64,000 nt of DNA. It comes from Procambarus clarkii (lineage: Eukaryota > Arthropoda > Malacostraca > Decapoda > Cambaridae). This document shows, piece by piece, positions 9,733 to 20,999 of the stretch (positions within the stretch are counted from its first letter, which is position 1; each line of letters begins with the position of its first letter). A program made the position numbers and the translations under genes. The notes beneath the pieces were generated by a model. It saw only the letters and a list, made by a program, of their open reading frames with translations, was not told where the DNA came from and did not search any database. The DNA lies in NCBI RefSeq assembly GCF_040958095.1, contig NC_091228.1:15745841-15809840 (forward strand), written 5' to 3'.

Positions 9733-10044
9733 GAGGAGCCACACATCTATGGATCATCCAATAAAATCAGCAGACTTCTAGATGTTACTACTGCTCGGCT
9801 TAGACTCGGTTACAAGTATCTCTGGGAATTCTCATTATCTGCTGATGTAGACCTGACCAAATGTAAACTGTGTCAACAAAATTATTCGCACACCCTCCGT
9901 CACTATGTGATGGAGTGCGAAAAGATACATGAATTTAGAGACAATTCTATAACCAATGTTCCAGCGATGTGTCAATATTTCATTCAAAATGATCTGCTAC
10001 CAGAAATTTTAGCCAAATATCCCCAGTTTGCTAACTGTAGATAA
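9733..10044 (+). pseudogene. LINE ORF2 C-terminal domain after RNase H
   Basis: An open frame from EEPHIYGSSNKISRLLDVTT through ARLRLGYKYLWEF to CKLCQQNYSHTLRHYVMEC and a TAA at 10042. The ARLRxGY ... CxxCxxxxxHxxxHxxxxC pattern is the zinc-binding tail that follows the RNase H domain in I/jockey-group LINEs. It is similar to the minus-strand terminus at 53030-53200. The RNase H domain itself is absent, so this is a 5'-truncated copy. Its 3' UTR continues to about 10440 and shares 10174-10307 with 8573-8707. Confidence 0.75.
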
Positions 10045-10440
10045 CAACTAAGTGATTGTAACCTATCCACCGCTGCCCACTGGATGGGGGACGGTGTGCA
10101 GGACAAACATATAAATTTTGATACTAGCTCTCCACATATGTCAGTTGCTTAATTTAGAACCTGTACTTGAGGTCGATCTCGAACCCATTGTTGATGTGAT
10201 GACTTATATTGAATTTTGTAACTAGCTCATCAAGATTGTAACTTGCTTAGCTAAATGAATTGTGGGGTTCAGTCCCTGAGCCCATTATGTGCCTCTGTAA
10301 CCCTTTCCACAACCGCCCACAAGATGGGTATGGGGTGCATAATGGGGTGGGGTGTCTTGGCCAAACGTGCCACATCAAAACCACAAGTTGACATTGAATG
10401 TGAATTAACAATGAGACAAGTAAGATTTATACTAATACAT

Positions 10441-11572
10441 TTATACTAACTCTGTTGAGCGTTGACCATTTATACATCAAATCTGTTGATGTGAGCACTT
10501 TAGTTTAGTCTGCCGTTTAAAGAAAAAAAGAGCATATCAATGGTATATCACAGAAAACGAATTTATCATAAACTCATGTATTTGTCTTATCATATTGAAC
10601 TGCATTCATATTTTTAATATATAACAATATGAATATACAAATTTCTGTAAATCCCCTACCTTGTTGGAATCTGTGGAAATGAATGAGCAAATGTGCTGGC
10701 TGAAGGCGCTGAAGGAAACCACATTGGTTTCATTTTGGATACAAATGTCCATGGAAATTCAAAATGGAAACTAATTATATAGTTGAACCTGCAGAGACGA
10801 GTTTAAGAATCTGTGTTGAGAGTGATGGACACAGCCTTCACAATTATACTTCAGAGAATGTAAACATCTAAGAGTCATTAGAAATATGTGTAGAATAATA
10901 AACCCTACATTGTTTGAGTTAGGGAAAACACCATTTGTGATATATAGATACTATAGCTGTTCCTAAAGATTCACCCTTTTTTGCACCAGCAAGATAACAT
11001 ATAAGATTTTAAGAGTTGACGAATGTTAATATTCTTGTTTGATAAACTGTGAACTTGAGACATAGTTAATAAGAACATATTAACACAACAAAATGTTTTC
11101 AGAATCCTTAACACCACTTTCCAACAACTTATATAATTTATATAAATTATTTTAGAGAATAATACATAAATTATATATTTAAACATGATATAGTGTTTAG
11201 TGGAATGTATAAGGAGTCAAATTGTGTTAAAAAGAGCAATTTTTAGAAAATTTGGAAAAATACTTTTTTCTGTTCAAATTATAACTAAATGGATTATAAA
11301 GGTTTCACTCAGCCAATATATATCATTCACAATTTATTAATGAATTTTACAAAAAAACACCATAAATTTTATATTTAAACATGTAAAAACTATTTGTTTT
11401 ACATTTGGAAGAAAATAATTGTAGAAAAACAATTTATAATTAAACCTTTGTGTTTGGATTTTTTGAGTAAAAGTTTCTCAAAGGCTTTCCTGCACCATTC
11501 TCAATGCAAATCATTCCCACACCTATGGCAAGAGATAGGCGAACGTTGTGTAGATGATTTGTGTTTGCTGGG
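10441..11572. other. AT-rich stretch, no gene seen
   Basis: No convincing exon or repeat. A minus-strand segment at about 10750-10656 ends in AACAAG|GTAGGG and is open, but nothing in it is recognisable. 11230-11400 is strongly AT-rich. Confidence 0.4.
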
Positions 11573-11895
11573 CCGCGGCGTCTATATCATATATATGAGG
11601 ATGATTAACTGTGTGTGTGGTTCTTGTTTTGTGTTGCATTATTTCTTTATTTGTTTTGATGTGCTCTGGGCTACGGGTTATTTTTTGTGTGTTTCTTGCC
11701 TGGTTCTTGTTGGGCTATAGTGCTCTGCTGTTTTTGCTTTTCTGACTGTATTTCATTGTAACATATGTTTATGTTACCAATTAGTGTTTTGTACGACTTT
11801 TGTCTGTGAATATTCCTGTTGTAACGTTTGTTCCTGTGTTTCTTGCCTTGTCAATGTGATTGATGATGTTGATGTTTTTCTATTGTTGTATTTGT
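11573..11895 (+). repeat. Long inverted repeat, left arm (323 bp)
   Basis: From CCGCGGCGTCTATATCATAT to TTCTATTGTTGTATTTGT. The reverse complement of 14988-15310 matches it with no difference seen by eye. The arms face each other across about 3.09 kb. Confidence 0.9.
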
Positions 11896-12574
11896 GTTTT
11901 CCCAAATAAAACGAAAGAAATTCCTTTGGCCCTAAGGAATGACCTTTCTGGAACCCAGATTACAAGTTCACTATTGTAGCTACTATTATGCTAGAACAGA
12001 CACATGCGTCTATACTAGCCAGTTTATTAGATATCTACCCCCTCACTGTCTGGCCCTTTGCCGCCGTGAGGGGGCTTGGTGGGCAGCTGCCAGAGTGTGA
12101 TGCTCCGTGGGTCAGTCCTCTGTCCTTTTGCAGCCTTATGCTCCTGCTGCTGCCTTTACCAATTTTGCCAGACCCCTTTTCCTTTTCCTCATGTTTCATT
12201 GTTCTCCTCCCTCTTCTCCTATCAAATTGTCATTTCCTGCTGACCTTTTGCCTGTTTTGATTATTCTTTCAATCTTCTTTTGTTTTGACGCCCGGGTGTT
12301 TGAGGAGGCATACTCTTGCACCCGTAGAACTGTAGTAACCAACGTCTCGAGCGAGGGGACCCTTTTATTGTCAATCCTCCTTTTGTCACTGAACCCGCTC
12401 TTGACGGACTCTCAGTTCTTAAGGTGGCATTTGTAGAGCGTCTACTCACGACGCACCCCTGGGGGGCCCCGGCAAGATTGGCAATAGCTTCTTGTTGGGT
12501 GTCTTGCCTCTAATTGTGGCTCCAAGGTGGGTGTGGTGGGGCACATTCGTGAATGAAAGTTTTTCCTCATTTAC

Positions 12575-14878
12575 ATGGCAGCTAATGTTTCAATTGTACC
12601 TTCTCAGGCTTGTGAGGTGGGCGACCAAGCCCCCGAGTCGGACTGTGTTGGAAGACCACGCCCTGTAGCCCCCGTTGCATTGGGACCCGACGACCTGACT
12701 AATTCCCTCAGCTCCCCTCCCTCCTCTGCGGTAGGGTCGAGTCCCCAGCCCCAAGTGGTAACCACCTCGTCCCCTGGCACGGCTTCGTCTCTCATTGTGA
12801 CTACTGGGCCTTTTATCCCCATCTCTCTCTGGGGACGGCGTTCTTAACGCCGTCCCCGCCACGGCGCACTCGCACGATCCCTTCCCGTAATAACACTTAC
12901 AATGCCTTGTTTGGTCCCGCTACGTGGGCTAAATACTTTGATCTCCACCATCTGGATTCTACTCCTCCTGACGATTTCTCCCTCCATAAACACATTGTTG
13001 ATTCCATAGAATCCTCTGTTACCTGTAACTCCACCAGTTACGGTATGCATGTCGTCGCTGCTCCTTCTCAGGATGCAGCTACTCGCTTAAGCGCTTTGTC
13101 CTGCATTGGAGAGACCCTTGTTCTTGTCTCCAAAAACGCTCAGTTAAATGCCAGTGTTGGCACTGTTCTCCTTCCACACGATGTTGCAACTGGTGTTCGG
13201 GATCTCAAAGATTGCCATGAGGATATTTAACATATCCTCGAAGCCCAAGGCCATTCCTCCAGGAGGACACGTTTATTCGACCCTTTCGTGGTCGCCGCCG
13301 TCAGCCCCTTCGAGTTGTAAAATTCGCCTTTGATAGTAGGTCCCTTCTGCCCTCTATTATTCTTGCTGGTGCCAGATGCTCCGTTCAGGACTACATTCCC
13401 TCTCCTAAACTTTGCAATAAGTGTTGGAAGTTCGGGTACCGGTGTCCTCAAATGCACCAATATTGTGTATCTGTGCTCCATGTGTGGGGACGATAGTCAT
13501 TCTAAGTCCGAGTGTACTTCTCCCCAGGCTCGCTGCCTCAATTGCGGTGATGCCCACCCTATCTTCTCACGCCCATGTATGCACTAAAACTCGAGGAAGC
13601 CGTCCTCAACTTGAAGCACCGTGATCGTCTGTCTTTTCCTGAAGCGGGACGCCAAGTTCGTCGTCTCAGCCCTTTCGCGGGCGTCTCCAATGCTCGCGTG
13701 TTGCGTTCTACCTCTCCTCGTCCGTCCCATCTTCCTCAGTCTCACAACCGTTTCCAGGCCTTAAACCCGACCACACCCACCACCTCCTTGAGGTTACCTT
13801 GAGGTGCTTCTGGGGCTTAGTGTCCCCGCGGCCCGGTCGTCGACCAGGCCTTCTGGTTGCTGGACTGATCAACCAGGCTGTTGGACGCGGCTGCTGGCAG
13901 CCTGACGTATGAGTCACAGCCTGGTTGATCAGATATCCTTTGGAGGTGCTTATCCAGTTCTCTCTTGAACACTGCGAGGGGATTGCCAGTTATTCCCCTT
14001 ATGTGTAGTGGAAGCGTGTTGAACAGTCTCGGGCCTCTGACGTTGATAGAGTTCTCTCTCAGAGTACCTGTTGCACCTCTGTTTTTCAACGGGGGTATTC
14101 TGCACATCCTGCCATGTCTTCTGGTCTCATGTGATGTTATTTCTGTGTGCAGGTTTGGGACCTGCCCCTCTAATATTTTCCACGTGTATTTCCTCCTTCC
14201 CTATTCCTTTGCCTCCTGTCCCGGATTGTCTCCCTCCCGGTTCTCCATCTGGGATTTCCCTCCATCCTACCCAGTCCACCATATTTCCTTTGTCTTCTTC
14301 CCCATCTCCCCCCACTCTTTCTTCCCGACCCTCCCCCAGTCTCTTGACCCTCCACGCCACCTGTCTGTCTAGGCTGATATCCATCATCCTACCAGCAATC
14401 TTCGTGTTGTTCGCTCCCGTTCTTCTCCTGCTGAGACCATTGAGTCTGTCACCCGGTACGTTGTTACTGGACCGCCTGTTTCTTAAAGTCAGAAACGTAA
14501 ACCTGGCTCCTCTCCTTCTTCCTCTCCAGTGGGTAAGAAGGTTTCGCTTTCTTCATACCCCCTCCCTCTGACTCTGTTACTACATCCCCTCCTATTTCAG
14601 TGGTCGAACCCCCTGTCCCAGATATGGAGGTTTCTTTTGCCCCCGATTCCCTCTTGGTTGCTGCCCTTGCTGAGGTGCACTCCCTGACTTCTCCCCCCCC
14701 CCCTCCTCCAGCTGTCCTTGCCTGCCCCTCTCAGTTGTCTCCTCCTCCTCCGGACCCCGTCAGTTCGCCTCTGGTCTGTCCTCGTGCTCCTTTCCCTCTA
14801 TCCTTACTAAGTTTACACATGCCCCCTAACCCTGATTTTGCCGACCCTGATCCTGACCCTGATCCTGAGATTCTTTAA
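12575..14878 (+). pseudogene. I-type LINE ORF1 (nucleic-acid-binding, zinc knuckle), broken
   Basis: N-terminal frame at 12575-12847 (GDQAPESDCVGRPRPV). Next comes 12907-13230 (MFGPATWAKYFDLHHLD ... GVRDLKDCHEDI-stop), then zinc-knuckle segments near 13480-13580 with CSMCGDDSHSKSEC and CLNCGDAHPIFSRPC. After the LINE insertion the Ser/Pro-rich C-terminal part runs to a TAA at 14876. At least three frameshifts relative to 37820-39406. In I-group LINEs this protein coats the RNA; this copy cannot make it. Confidence 0.75.
13785..14155 (-). mobile_element. LINE 3' end inserted in I-element ORF1
   Basis: Minus strand: VRGPRLFNTLPLHIRGITG and AVFKRELDKHLQRISDQPG, the ORF2 terminus of a non-LTR element. 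A GC-rich 3' UTR (GGACACTAAGCCCCAGAAGC) follows, ending in a tail of AAGGTAACCTCAAGG type at 13785-13800. The same 3' end is at 60045-60236, and the same tail is on the SINE at 54768-55018. Confidence 0.8.
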
Positions 14879-14987
14879 TAAACTATGTTCTTCTATACCT
14901 TTATTTCTTTCTTGTTCTCTGTTACTGTCCTTTCTCTTTGGTAATGTCTACTCTTCAGTGGAATATTCGTGGATTTTATGCCAACTT

Positions 14988-15310
14988 ACAAATACAACAA
15001 TAGAAAAACATCAACATCATCAATCACATTGTCAAGGCAAGAAACACAGGAACAAACGTTACAACAGGAATATTCACAGACAAAAGTCGTACAAAACACT
15101 AATTGGTAACATAAACATATGTTACAATGAAATACAGTCAGAAAAGCAAAAACAGCAGAGCACTATAGCCCAACAAGAACCAGGCAAGAAACACACAAAA
15201 AATAACCCGTAGCCCAGAGCACATCAAAACAAATAAAGAAATAATGCAACACAAAACAAGAACCACACACACAGTTAATCATCCTCATATATATGATATA
15301 GACGCCGCGG
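14988..15310 (-). repeat. Long inverted repeat, right arm (323 bp)
   Basis: Reverse complement of 11573-11895. Outer end CCGCGG at 15305-15310; inner end ACAAATAC abuts the truncated I element. No target duplication was found outside the two arms. Confidence 0.9.
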
Positions 15311-15370
15311 GTACTTCTTCGTATATGCATCCCACCAAGCCCACAATTCTGCAGACACGTTAACGTGACT

Positions 15371-15375
15371 ACGTG
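15371..15375. repeat. Target-site duplication ACGTG (left)
   Basis: ACGTG directly precedes the 5' LTR and recurs at 20978-20982 directly after the 3' LTR. Five bases is normal for BEL/Pao. Confidence 0.9.
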
Positions 15376-16363
15376 TGTCGGAAAATCCGACACCATTTAA
15401 TATATCATACAGACAGATAATAATTTCTGCTGTATTACCAACAAGTTACCCATAGAAAACGTAACTTGTAGTGGAATTACCATCTAAAGAAAACGGGATA
15501 TCATCACCACATACTATTATAATTCACCAGCTATTCTGCTGGGAATTGTTCTTAAATACATTAGTCTTTGGACTTTACCATCATAAAAACATCTTATATA
15601 AATTAACTTAATTATCAATATTAAAGTAGAGTAAATGTGACCCTTCTATCACTTTCTGAAATCTGGACAAAGTAGGCCAGGCGTCAGTGGGGAAGGAGGG
15701 CAGCCATTGTTATTGAGACCAGAGGCTCACACGGGAGCAAATTCGGCTCCTGTTAAATTTACTTGGACGTAGTGTTATGGATCCCAAAGGTGTACCATTG
15801 TCAACACGCTGTCTACAAATACAAGTTAAGTGTCTATCCGAAACCCGTTTATCATTCATTTATGGCCATTAATGTCAGGATATAGGGTTAGCCGGTTAGA
15901 ACGCGAAATCGCCTCATACTAAAGGTAATTAAGCCAGGTCTTCATGTTCCATGTACTGTATAGTGTTTCTCTGATATACTTGTCATATATAGAATCTGGC
16001 TTCACAGCTAGCGCACTTTTGACAGGTCAAGACGAGGAAGAGTTTGTGCACCAGTTACTGGGTGATATGGAAGCTACCTCAAAGAGGATAATTTGGTGTC
16101 TACACCCTAGTTATACCTGGTGGACTAACCTGCTGTACTATAAGATAAGGAACCTCTTCAATGTATGTAGTTACTGTAGTTTGATTGGCTGCATACATAT
16201 AAATATAAACCCCCCTAATGTGTAGAGGATCGATTTGTGAGATTATGAGATTATTGCAGAAATACAGTCCACTTAATTTATATACTTCGATAGCAATTTG
16301 TATAATGTAAATATAAATTCATATAAATTAAATAAATATAAATCTCACAGGTCGGTTCCCACA
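15376..16363 (+). repeat. 5' LTR (988 bp)
   Basis: Begins TGTCGGAAAATCCGACACC (an inverted repeat within the end itself) and ends GGTCGGTTCCCACA. Equal to the 3' LTR by eye except for a 33 bp inverted segment at 16275-16307 and 6 missing bases. The open frame of about 93 codons in both LTRs has no recognised domain. Confidence 0.95.
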
Positions 16364-16368
16364 TTATT

Positions 16369-16386
16369 TGGACCTTCGGAACCGGA
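16369..16386 (+). promoter_or_regulatory. Primer-binding site
   Basis: TGGACCTTCGGAACC starts five bases after the LTR. Its reverse complement ends in CCA, as a tRNA 3' end does. I do not assign the tRNA isotype. Confidence 0.6.
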
Positions 16387-17304
16387 ATATTCGGTCCTTT
16401 GAACCCACATTTGGTCATCTTAGTACCGGATGAACCAGTTATCCAGTGGATTCATTAAATATACTAGTGCAGTGTTATTTAAACAAAGCCAGCAGTCAAG
16501 ACGGCAGCGTAGCCTCGAGGGAGCTCAGGAGCCTCCCTCAGCCCAGTTCAGCTTCGTCAGCGGTTTCATGCACACCCACAGATATTTGGTGGCGTGTTAT
16601 TTCGTGAAATGACAGCGCTAATATAGAATCCAGCCAAATTAGTGACTGTGTCTTCGCGAGATTGTTCACGGATTTCGTGGTGTTACATTTCGCGAGAGAT
16701 TATCTACGAATTTTGTGGACTTTATTTCGCGAGGTCACTAATAATATTTAATACTTCTAGATAATATTAGAAGTTTCATAGAGGCTAATTAAGAGGCTAT
16801 TATCAATAATTGTGTATATTATTTCTCCAAAATAGAGAATTATTTAATATATATTGCACTAGTGATCACAGTATAATATTTACTAATTGCCAACCCACAA
16901 CAGGGTAGGATATGACTAGTTGAACTATTATTGTTCATCCTAGTCCCATTATTACAATAGTCAGTTGTACTATATTGAACAACCTAACACCATTAATGAA
17001 TGGTCCAGACCCTATTTTGGGTGTAATTTTTAACAACTCGAGTTGAGTTGTATATATAATAAATTACTTATGATCATTACACCTTTGAGTGATTAATTAG
17101 TGTCTCTACCATCCTAGGGTGATATAGAAGAGCTAACCTAAAGGTACTTCCAGTGACACTGGTTTATCACTCAAATCATTAGTGTGTATGATTGTATATA
17201 TATAATGTGTATTAATTTTAAGTGCTAACCTCTAGTAGAGGTAGGATTATTGCCTAGTGAGTTCAGAATTTACCCTAGGCTACCATTAGTGTTTGTTCAG
17301 TATT
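16387..17304 (+). other. BEL/Pao leader region
   Basis: About 0.9 kb of AT-rich sequence between primer-binding site and gag start. A short frame near 16430-16612 shows no domain. No other feature seen. Confidence 0.6.
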
Positions 17305-19287
17305 ATGAGCAGCCCAAGTACAAGTCCCACAAGGCTTCACCAACGAGCCAGTATGGATAATGCAGGGAGAATGAAAAGAACCCTTGCAGGTCTTAAAGGC
17401 CACTTAACAAGACAGATCAAGAAATGTGAAGATTTGTCACAACAATCTCAAGTTGATTATGCTGACCTGGAAAGCTATTATCAAGCAGCTGCAGGTAAAT
17501 TTGAGCAAATCAAATGCCAAATAGCAACATATGTGGCTGAACTTGCCAACACTAATTTATCAGAAACAGAAATAGACGACATTATGGTTGATCTAGCGAA
17601 TTATGAAGATCAAACTCAGGCCACGTTACAGCCTTATGTCAAATTAATTGCCCAGAACAAGGCAACAACAACAGCAACAACAGCAACAGTTGCATCTAAT
17701 ACGAGTCAAGCAGAAGCTCGACTCCCTCCAATTAATTTACCCACTTTCTCGGGAAAAGATGAGGAAGATTGGGACGAATTTTGGAACAAATTCGTTGACC
17801 TTGTAGACTCAAAACAATCTTTACCAAAGAGTAGTAAATTCTCTTATTTGCAAGGCCAATTATCAGGTGAGGCTAAAACAGTAGTATCCCATCTGAGATT
17901 AACTAATGACGGCTATGATCTGGCAGTAAAACTCCTCAAGGATAATTATGCTGATCCAGAAGTAAGAACATCACATTTAGTTCATGAGCTGTTGCATTTA
18001 CCCCCACCGGAGGCTTCAGCTGATTCACTCCAAGTCTTCAAGCTGGAGGTAGAATCATTGATCAATGCCCTCAGCCTGACAGCAGATACAAACGGGGCTG
18101 AGTGGGTCTTGAAAATAATTGTCCAGGAGAAAATACCTAGGGACATATTGAGACAAATGAGTGCTCATTACAATAAAAGCATCTTATCCATGAATGAAAT
18201 ATCTGAAGGTTTAAAGTCAGTAGTTCATCAATTACGAACACATGACAAATTAAAACCACCAAGTAAACCCTCAGAAACCAATAATAGTAAACCACAGAGT
18301 ACCAAAGGTACTCCAACTCAATCTAGACAATATAATTCAACACCAAAGTGGAACAGTGGCAGTGTGGGCGTATATGCAGTGGGACCCTCCAAGCCTATAG
18401 TTACTGTGTCATCCAAGAACGTGACACCAAAGGGTACTGGAAGTTATGGAACATGTTTGTTCTGCAATGAGAAACATTCAATGTACCACTGCTCTAATTA
18501 TCCTGATAGTGACGCCCGTGTTGAGCGACTCAAAGATTTGCAACATTGCACGAGGTGCCTCAGGAAACATAACGTCAAGGATTGTGATACCCAATTACAC
18601 CCTTGTAATAGGTGTAACAAAGGTCAGCACCATGCAGCATTGTGCAGAGACACCAAAACAACGTCTCCAAACCCCAAGGTGGAAGATAGCATTCCCACCA
18701 CAGTACAGTACTGCAAGGTGCAACAAACAAAGAGTGTCCAATCGGCAAAGTCTAAAGGTAATACGACTTTGCCTACTGCCCAAATTACCATCCTGAATAA
18801 GAGGGCCAAGGTCCATACCCGTGGGTTGTTTGACCAAGGATCCCAGAGAACATATATTACTAAAAGGCTGGCAGATGAATTACAATTAAGGCCTGTAGCC
18901 CAGACGTCATTCAACATCTCAGGGTTTGTAACAGATGCAGGACCTCAAGTCTACCAGGTGGTACAACCATCAGTACGTTTAGGCAGGTACGTCTGTCGAG
19001 TACAAGCCATTGTGGTGGACAAGATACCAGTAGACCTACAAGTTCAAGGTCTGAGAGCAACAGCCAAATTCCTGAGAAATAGAGGAATAAAATTGGCAGA
19101 TAATATTAAGTCTGATCACCTCAACGACTTCGGTCTCCTTGTAGGGACAGACTATTGCCATCAATTCATTGGTAGCCCTACTAAATATCAGGGCATAACC
19201 ATGTTAAACTCTGCAGGAGGTAAATTACTCTCAGGCCCAGTATCAAGCCTGAGGAGACCTATGCCTGCAGATAAACAATACCAGTAG
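17305..19287 (+). CDS. BEL/Pao gag-protease polyprotein (660 aa, intact frame)
   Basis: The ATG at 17305 (MSSPSTSPTRLHQRASMDN) is preferred over an upstream TTG. The N-terminal about 120 residues are helical and coiled. A DUF1759 gag region spans roughly residues 140-310, with the landmark LPTFSGKDEEDWDEFWNKF. Three cysteine-rich knuckles follow at about 383-447: CLFCNEKHSMYHC, CTRCLRKHNVKDC, CNRCNKGQHHAALC. A DUF1758 aspartic-protease-like domain fills about 490-655, with the catalytic motif FDQGSQRTYIT near 509 (DQGS, where retroviral proteases have DTG/DSG) and the segment GLLVGTDY. In complete BEL/Pao polyproteins RT, RNase H and integrase follow; here a stop at 19285-19287 ends the frame. 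No internal stops, consistent with recent insertion. Confidence 0.92.
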   Translation: MSSPSTSPTRLHQRASMDNAGRMKRTLAGLKGHLTRQIKKCEDLSQQSQVDYADLESYYQAAAGKFEQIKCQIATYVAELANTNLSETEIDDIMVDLANYEDQTQATLQPYVKLIAQNKATTTATTATVASNTSQAEARLPPINLPTFSGKDEEDWDEFWNKFVDLVDSKQSLPKSSKFSYLQGQLSGEAKTVVSHLRLTNDGYDLAVKLLKDNYADPEVRTSHLVHELLHLPPPEASADSLQVFKLEVESLINALSLTADTNGAEWVLKIIVQEKIPRDILRQMSAHYNKSILSMNEISEGLKSVVHQLRTHDKLKPPSKPSETNNSKPQSTKGTPTQSRQYNSTPKWNSGSVGVYAVGPSKPIVTVSSKNVTPKGTGSYGTCLFCNEKHSMYHCSNYPDSDARVERLKDLQHCTRCLRKHNVKDCDTQLHPCNRCNKGQHHAALCRDTKTTSPNPKVEDSIPTTVQYCKVQQTKSVQSAKSKGNTTLPTAQITILNKRAKVHTRGLFDQGSQRTYITKRLADELQLRPVAQTSFNISGFVTDAGPQVYQVVQPSVRLGRYVCRVQAIVVDKIPVDLQVQGLRATAKFLRNRGIKLADNIKSDHLNDFGLLVGTDYCHQFIGSPTKYQGITMLNSAGGKLLSGPVSSLRRPMPADKQYQ

Positions 19288-19983
19288 AAACCTAAATTTG
19301 TCAGCTGATTATATTTCTCCAGTAGCATTATACTAAGGAGATTACAGCTGACTATACCAAAAGAGGTTGATGTTAGTATCATCATTTGAAGCTGAAGATG
19401 AGTTCATGAGGCCTCAGTGGCAAATCAGTGAACAGTAGCCTAAAACAGCTACAAGTCACTGCGACCAATGTCACTGAACCCACTGCAGTCTCAGAACCAT
19501 ACTTTACTTTAATGATGAGCTATTCAATCTTCTGAATCAATTAACTAAATTAAACCCCAATAAATCTGATGACTGATTTGATACATTTATTATTTAATCA
19601 AGATGTATTCCATGGGCCTCAGTGTTGATATATCAGTGACCAGTTACCTGAAGAAACTTCAAGTTATATCTATGTCACTGATCTCACTGCAGTCCCTGAA
19701 TCATACTTGACTGTAGTACTTGATCACATCCAGTCTTCTGGGTTAAATAATATGTAATAAGGCTTGAATATTAGCCTTTCAAGAGTTGACAGGGAAATGA
19801 AATCGCATTAGACTTCTAACCCCTGCAACTCTAGTACGGGACATCCGTCCTGTACGAACAGACACACAAATGTGTGATTACTAACTACTAACATCAAATT
19901 AATGTAATAATTCGAAGGAGGAGTATCGGTGTTCGTCTGTTCTAATTAGGACTTCGACCCGTGAGCAGCCCCCTGGGGAATTA
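19288..19983 (+). other. BEL/Pao 3' non-coding remnant
   Basis: Stop-rich in all frames. Two diverged copies of a module lie at about 19405-19510 and 19612-19720 (GGCCTCAGTG ... CACTGCAGTC). GGGGAATTAT before the 3' LTR may be the polypurine tract. The join from PR linker to this region marks the deletion of RT-IN. Confidence 0.7.
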
Positions 19984-20977
19984 TGTCGGAAAATCCGACA
20001 CCATTTAATATATCATACAGACAGATAATAATTTCTGCTGTATTACCAACAAGTTACCCATAGAAAACGTAACTTGTAGTGGAATTACCATCTAAAGAAA
20101 ACGGGATATCATCACCACATACTATTATAATTCACCAGCTATTCTGCTGGGAATTGTTCTTAAATACATTAGTCTTTGGACTTTACCATCATAAAAACAT
20201 CTTATATAAATTAACTTAATTATCAATATTAAAGTAGAGTAAATGTGACCCTTCTATCACTTTCTGAAATCTGGACAAAGTAGGCCAGGCGTCAGTGGGG
20301 AAGGAGGGCAGCCATTGTTATTGAGACCAGAGGCTCACACGGGAGCAAATTCGGCTCCTGTTAAATTTACTTGGACGTAGTGTTATGGATCCCAAAGGTG
20401 TACCATTGTCAACACGCTGTCTACAAATACAAGTTAAGTGTCTATCCGAAACCCGTTTATCATTCATTTATGGCCATTAATGTCAGGATATAGGGTTAGC
20501 CGGTTAGAACGCGAAATCGCCTCATACTAAAGGTAATTAAGCCAGGTCTTCATGTTCCATGTACTGTATAGTGTTTCTCTGATATACTTGTCATATATAG
20601 AATCTGGCTTCACAGCTAGCGCACTTTTGACAGGTCAAGACGAGGAAGAGTTTGTGCACCAGTTACTGGGTGATATGGAAGCTACCTCAAAGAGGATAAT
20701 TTGGTGTCTACACCCTAGTTATACCTGGTGGACTAACCTGCTGTACTATAAGATAAGGAACCTCTTCAATGTATGTAGTTACTGTAGTTTGATTGGCTGC
20801 ATACATATAAATATAAACCCCCCTAATGTGTAGAGGATCGATTTGTGAGATTATGAGATTATTGCAGAAATACAGTCCACTTAACATTATACAAATTGCT
20901 ATCGAAGTATATAAATTAACGTAAATATAAATTCATATAAATTAAATAAATATAAATCTCACAGGTCGGTTCCCACA
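19984..20977 (+). repeat. 3' LTR (994 bp)
   Basis: Same sequence as the 5' LTR by eye except that 20885-20917 is the exact reverse complement of 16275-16307, with TTAA on both sides. Confidence 0.95.
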
Positions 20978-20982
20978 ACGTG
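20978..20982. repeat. Target-site duplication ACGTG (right)
   Basis: Matches 15371-15375. Confidence 0.9.
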
Positions 20983-20999
20983 ATCCTCGAGGTCGATGC

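Larger units (their letters stand above)
12034..14987 (+). mobile_element. I-type LINE copy a, 5' half (5' UTR + ORF1)
   Basis: Homologous and colinear with 36929-39500 of the near-full-length copy: 5' UTR (GAGTGTGATGCTCC near 12093), ORF1, and the first bases of ORF2 (QWNIRGFYAN near 14959). It ends abruptly at 14987, where the right inverted-repeat arm begins. ORF1 is frameshifted and carries a LINE insertion at 13785-14155. Confidence 0.85.
15376..20977 (+). mobile_element. BEL/Pao-type LTR retrotransposon, deleted for RT-IN
   Basis: 5.6 kb element with 988 and 994 bp LTRs starting TGTCGG and ending CCCACA, a 5 bp target duplication, a primer-binding site, and one 660 aa gag-protease ORF of BEL/Pao type. 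Only about 0.7 kb of stop-rich sequence separates the ORF from the 3' LTR, so reverse transcriptase, RNase H and integrase are missing. The near-identical LTRs imply a young insertion, so it probably moved using proteins from an autonomous relative. Confidence 0.92.

Noticed and set aside
10656-10750. Minus-strand exon ending AACAAG|GTAGGG
   Set aside because: Open but with no recognisable protein similarity or acceptor; insufficient support.
11573-15310. Polinton/Maverick element
   Set aside because: Long inverted repeats only; interior is a LINE fragment with none of the DNA polymerase, integrase or capsid genes expected.
15944-16225. Identical 93 codon frame in both LTRs as a possible accessory gene
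   Set aside because: Identity is explained by LTR duplication; no recognised domain, no conserved context.
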